Origin: Chlamydiota bacterium
GTDB taxonomy: Bacteria > Chlamydiota > Chlamydiia > Chlamydiales > Rhabdochlamydiaceae
Length of the DNA: 8,546 nucleotides
Direction of reading: 5' to 3'
Assembly (NCBI GenBank): GCA_016866585.1
Contig: VGMB01000053.1
Location: 1 to 8,546, forward strand
The translations under genes and the position numbers were made by a program. Shown in pieces: positions 5,642 through 8,546 of this stretch (the stretch's first letter is position 1; every line of letters begins with the position of its first letter). The notes beneath the pieces were generated by a model. That model did no database searches. It saw only the letters and a program-made list of their open reading frames with translations, and was not told the origin of the DNA.

Positions 5642-6724
5642 ATGCTACGTAGAGACACAACTCATAATAACACGAATATTGCAAAATTATCTGGCAATTC
5701 TTTGCAACAGAATATCAACATACTTTCGCATGACTTTATTATAAAATTTAAAAAATTATCCCATTATTATGCCAACTTTCACATAATTTTCATATCAATC
5801 GGAATTTGTTTAATCCTAGCCACCTTACTATTCTTTTCCTTTTTCTCAAAATCCTTCTGGTCAGGCTTTCTTATTGGCTTTGTTTTTTTTATAGGCTTTT
5901 TATATTTTGTACTCTATTTCTATTTTCAAGCCAAAAAGCCTCAGCAATTTATTGATATAAAAAAAGAGTTTCATGACAGCTGTGAAAAAGTTATCACGGA
6001 TACTAAAGGTTCTTTGAACTACTTTCTTAAAACTTCTTTTTGCCTTTCCAATTTAGCAGGCCAACTTAATGAATTAGAAGGATCTTTCTATCCTATTCCA
6101 GAGAGATTTCAAACCCTCGCACCGTTGCTTAAAAAATTCAGTATCTGGATGCACTGGAAAGACCTCCTTAAAATGAAAGAACTCCTGTTATTATCTAGCA
6201 TAAATGAAACAGTAGCACTTGTAAAAACACTTCCAACGGACACAGAAGCCCACGCCAATCTGGCGAATGGATATATAGCACTTTCAAAAATTTATATATC
6301 TCCAGTATTACTCAACGAAAAATCCAATCTTAATTGGATATCGCCTGAGTATCAATCCAAAGAGATCTTAGCCAAGTTTCATTTAGCATGTGATCGGGCT
6401 ATAGAAGAACTCAAAATACTTAACGAATACTCTCCTCAAGACCCCTGGGTGCATAAACAACTTGCAGAAATTTATCATAGTAAGGGCTGCCCAGAACTTG
6501 AAATAAAGGAGTATGAGCATCTTTTGAAAGTTGAGAACTTTGATAAAAAAATACTTTTTAGGCTTGGTGTTTTATATTTCGAACAAGGTCATAACTCTAA
6601 GGGCTTGAAAGTATATGAACAAATCAAACTAGAAGACGAGGGCCTAGCAGAGGAATTGATAAAGCATTATGACTCGTTCCAATTTCATGAAATCTCGATA
6701 GAATCACTGTCTAGCTCAGTTTGA
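5642..6724 (+). CDS. Membrane-hairpin protein with TPR-like repeats, function unknown
   Basis: I do not recognise this gene by name. With Met1 at 5642 it is 360 residues; ATG 5627 would add five. Residues 1-43 are polar, rich in Asn/Thr/Ser/Gln, and carry no signal peptide. Two hydrophobic helices follow at about 48-68 and 72-95, joined by only a few residues (SKS), with Lys on both outer flanks (FKK before, AKK after). This predicts a tight hairpin with both ends on the same side, most likely cytoplasmic. The rest is soluble and helical. Residues about 200-220 look like a degenerate TPR helix pair, and about 267-334 hold two tandem 34-residue TPR-like units (HKQLAEIYHSKGCPELEI and LFRLGVLYFEQGHNSKGLKV). 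TPRs mediate protein-protein contacts. Paired close helices also occur in chlamydial inclusion-membrane (Inc) proteins, so a secreted Inc-like role is possible but unproven; an ordinary inner-membrane TPR scaffold is the alternative. Its 3' end overlaps the convergent OppA-type gene by 9 nt. Confidence 0.8.
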   Translation: MLRRDTTHNNTNIAKLSGNSLQQNINILSHDFIIKFKKLSHYYANFHIIFISIGICLILATLLFFSFFSKSFWSGFLIGFVFFIGFLYFVLYFYFQAKKPQQFIDIKKEFHDSCEKVITDTKGSLNYFLKTSFCLSNLAGQLNELEGSFYPIPERFQTLAPLLKKFSIWMHWKDLLKMKELLLLSSINETVALVKTLPTDTEAHANLANGYIALSKIYISPVLLNEKSNLNWISPEYQSKEILAKFHLACDRAIEELKILNEYSPQDPWVHKQLAEIYHSKGCPELEIKEYEHLLKVENFDKKILFRLGVLYFEQGHNSKGLKVYEQIKLEDEGLAEELIKHYDSFQFHEISIESLSSSV

Positions 6725-8377
6725 AGGGTGGGTCTGCTCAGTTTCACTAAAATAAGCATGCCTAAAATCAAGCATCGAATTTTCTAGGACTATAGCATTT
6801 TTAAGGTTCTCTGCTTTTCCATAGGCTATACTTGTGAAATATATTGGAATAACCGGCATTTCCTCCATCAATACATCAAGAGCTTCGGACAACAGCTTTT
6901 TTCTTTTCGAGAGATTAACTTCTTTATCAGACAGCCACAGTAATTGCTTAAATTTTTCATTATACCATCTCGCCATGTTAATACCATCATCGTGATCCTT
7001 AAAAGTCTGGAGTATATATATGGGATCTCTAATCCAAGAATGCCACATCATCCCTCCTATACAAAAATCCCCCTGTATTAAATTAGCATAGTGAATCCTC
7101 CAATCAACGTGACGAAGCTTTAACTTTACACCTAAGACCTCATAAATTTGCTGTTGAATTATTTGCGCAACATTTTGATGAATTTCATCCGTATTATAAC
7201 TAATTGTCAGTTCGGGTAAATTTTCTTTCTTAATTCCAAGCTCAATTAAACCAATGTCAAAATACTCTCTAGCCTTTGATAAAGAATTTTCATCAAAATA
7301 TTTTTTTTGATTTACCCCATATGCAAGGGGTAAAATAGAATCTGCAGGTTCTTCATCAGACTGGAGCATAAATTCAGTGATTTCGGTTCTGTTCACGGCG
7401 AAAGCAAATGCTTTCCTCATATTTTTATTGGTAAACGGAAATCTTTCGGTGTTAAAAAAGTACCAGTAAACACCAAGTGAAGGTGATAGATTAATTTTTT
7501 TTTCTTTTCTTAGTATAGCACAGGCATCTAGCGGAAGACCAGATAGCGGTTTTCCTAACCAATCAATTCTACCTTTTTCAAAAAGACAGAATCTTGTCAT
7601 CGCATCCTTGATGATAAAAATATTAATCTTACTTAACTGGACGTTACATGCATCCCAAAAAAGAGGGTTTTTCTCCATTACAATTTTGTAATCCAGCTTA
7701 TGTTCTACAGGCTGAAAAGGGCCATTGCATACAAAGCCTTTTCCTATTTCCTTGTTCCATATCTTAGCGTTCTGATCTACCATTTTACATACAGGAAAAA
7801 ACCATGTATTAGTTAACGCTTCTAAAAAATAGGGGATAGGATTTTCAAGCTCAACTTTTAGCGTTCTGGCATCCAATGCTCGAACCCCAATTTGATCAAG
7901 ATCACATTCCTGACTTCGATATTTTAATACATTTTTTAAAATAAAAAAATTGTGAGCAGCCATCGAAGCTTGCTTATTATTCAAATCAACTACGCTCTTC
8001 CAAGCATACTCAAAATCATAGGCCGTAACATCTATGCCATTTGACCACTGACATTCTCTTAGAGTAAAAAGATAGCTTTTTTTATCAGGGGAAACCTCAA
8101 AAGACTCAGCGATAGCTGGAGAAACCTTTCCATCAGAATCATTGTACATAAGGCCTTCAAACAGCATTTTAATTACTTGTGAGGATGTTCCATCTGCTCC
8201 GTATCTAGGGTCTAGTGACATCACATCAGCTGAAATTGATAAAAATAAATTCTTATTTCTTTTTTCATTCATCAATTTTTTCGCCTGCCTCGCCGCAGAC
8301 TCGCAAGATGATGCAAGCAAAAGAATGAAAAAAAATAAAAAAGGGACCGTTTTTTTTAAGAACCTATAATTCAACAT
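6716..8377 (-). CDS. oppA: OppA-family peptide-binding lipoprotein (SBP_bac_5)
   Basis: This is a solute-binding protein of the ABC peptide-transporter type (family 5), which captures peptides outside the inner membrane and delivers them to a permease. The 553 residues begin with a basic, strongly hydrophobic signal ending in LASSC, so Cys25 should be lipidated. Family landmarks are MSLDPRYGADG (53-63), LFEGLMYND (72-80), PAIAESFEVSPDKKSY (87-102), LRECQWSNGIDVTAYDF (106-122), NGPFQPVEH (218-226), RKAFAFAVNR (321-330) and a C-terminal EEMPVIPIYF (505-514). In the ligand-anchor region, residues 438-452 give Gly442 and Trp448 where E. coli OppA has Arg413 and Asp419. The ATG has AGAGG 4 nt upstream on the minus strand (8382-8386). 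No permease or ATPase genes are next to it, so it is a solitary binding protein here. Chlamydial Opp proteins have been linked to oligopeptide uptake and peptidoglycan-peptide recycling; an MppA-like role is possible. Confidence 0.92.
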   Translation of the reverse strand: MLNYRFLKKTVPFLFFFILLLASSCESAARQAKKLMNEKRNKNLFLSISADVMSLDPRYGADGTSSQVIKMLFEGLMYNDSDGKVSPAIAESFEVSPDKKSYLFTLRECQWSNGIDVTAYDFEYAWKSVVDLNNKQASMAAHNFFILKNVLKYRSQECDLDQIGVRALDARTLKVELENPIPYFLEALTNTWFFPVCKMVDQNAKIWNKEIGKGFVCNGPFQPVEHKLDYKIVMEKNPLFWDACNVQLSKINIFIIKDAMTRFCLFEKGRIDWLGKPLSGLPLDACAILRKEKKINLSPSLGVYWYFFNTERFPFTNKNMRKAFAFAVNRTEITEFMLQSDEEPADSILPLAYGVNQKKYFDENSLSKAREYFDIGLIELGIKKENLPELTISYNTDEIHQNVAQIIQQQIYEVLGVKLKLRHVDWRIHYANLIQGDFCIGGMMWHSWIRDPIYILQTFKDHDDGINMARWYNEKFKQLLWLSDKEVNLSKRKKLLSEALDVLMEEMPVIPIYFTSIAYGKAENLKNAIVLENSMLDFRHAYFSETEQTHPSN

Positions 8378-8490
8378 CTTGCCTCTAAAATTCCTACAAT
8401 TTAAACAACTTCATCGCAAGGATTGTTTGAAAAAATTGTTAACGTAAAGTAAAGTTCGCATTAGCTTTAAAAAAAGAGATCAGAAGTATA
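8378..8490. other. Divergent intergenic region between the OppA-type gene and the next + gene
   Basis: This 113-nt AT-rich spacer must carry start signals for both outward-facing genes. On the minus strand it holds the AGAGG ribosome binding site (8382-8386). TTG-containing hexamers are present (TTGAAA at 8427 and TTGTTA at 8436 on the plus strand), but none pairs with a good -10 at proper spacing. I see no convincing operator, palindrome or small RNA in it. Confidence 0.4.
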
Positions 8491-8546
8491 ATGTCGAAAG
8501 ATTTAGATCCAAGGACTCTAACCACCGATGCATCTTGCTCAAATTT
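8491..8546 (+). CDS. Start of an unidentified protein gene, cut by the window end
   Basis: An ATG at 8491 opens a frame that runs uninterrupted to the window end, giving 18 complete codons (MSKDLDPRTLTTDASCSN). The nearest in-frame stop upstream is TAA at 8440 and no other start codon lies between, so 8491 is the probable start. Ribosome binding is weak: AGAGA at 8475-8479 or AGAAG at 8482-8486. The visible residues are polar and show no signal peptide or recognisable motif, so no function is proposed. It is transcribed divergently from the OppA-type gene. Confidence 0.5.
   Translation, partial: MSKDLDPRTLTTDASCSN

Noticed and set aside
8142..8369. 75-codon plus-strand open frame opposite the OppA signal-peptide region
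   Set aside because: It is fully inside the antisense of a clear lipoprotein signal and N-terminal domain, and its hydrophobic look mirrors the AT-rich signal sequence.
8391..8419. Minus-strand TTGCGA - 17 nt - TAGGAA as the OppA gene promoter
   Set aside because: The implied transcript start near 8384 falls inside the ribosome binding site, leaving almost no leader.
8487..8492. Perfect TATAAT overlapping the ATG of the last gene
   Set aside because: As a -10 it would start transcription inside the coding region, and there is no good -35 17 nt upstream.

Overview
The window reads as a piece of an AT-rich bacterial chromosome, most likely from a Chlamydia-related member of the Chlamydiota (an environmental or amoeba/arthropod-type lineage rather than Chlamydiaceae). 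The main reason is the order tolB, then pal, then a small lipoprotein carrying a LysM domain, which is the order known around CT599-CT600-CT601 in Chlamydia trachomatis. Proteobacteria instead have a CpoB/YbgF TPR protein after pal. A glutamate racemase gene (murI) follows directly. Chlamydiaceae are known to lack murI, while several Chlamydia-related families have it. The lineage is an inference and the family cannot be fixed by eye.

Layout. Positions 3-3416 (+) hold a compact envelope and peptidoglycan operon: 3' part of tolB (its start lies before the window), pal, a LysM/coiled-coil lipoprotein, and murI, with gaps of 27 and 11 nt and then an 8-nt overlap. Positions 3488-4207 (+) encode an OmpR/PhoB-type response regulator with all phosphorylation residues but no kinase next to it, followed at once by a strong stem-loop. 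Positions 4296-5570 (+) encode a 12-helix major facilitator superfamily transporter. Positions 5642-6724 (+) encode an unrecognised protein with a tight two-helix membrane hairpin followed by TPR-like repeats. This gene converges on, and overlaps by 9 nt, a minus-strand gene (6716-8377) for an OppA-family peptide-binding lipoprotein. The last 56 bases hold the start of another plus-strand gene, divergent from the OppA gene.

How the parts fit. Pal (outer-membrane lipoprotein with an OmpA-type peptidoglycan-binding fold), TolB (its periplasmic propeller partner) and the LysM lipoprotein would all link the outer membrane to peptidoglycan. MurI supplies the D-glutamate for that peptidoglycan. The OppA-like protein may import peptides, or in Chlamydiota possibly peptidoglycan-derived peptides. 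The most interesting points are: (i) an OppA homologue in which both positions matching the E. coli ligand anchors Arg413 and Asp419 look replaced; (ii) the Inc-like membrane hairpin of the TPR protein; (iii) a Cys-His-Thr in place of the usual Cys-Asn-Thr in the MurI active site; and (iv) a LysM protein taking the CpoB position in a Tol-Pal operon. I did not find a clearly new multi-gene system. No tRNA, rRNA, CRISPR array or insertion sequence was seen, and there is no gene-free stretch longer than about 115 bases.
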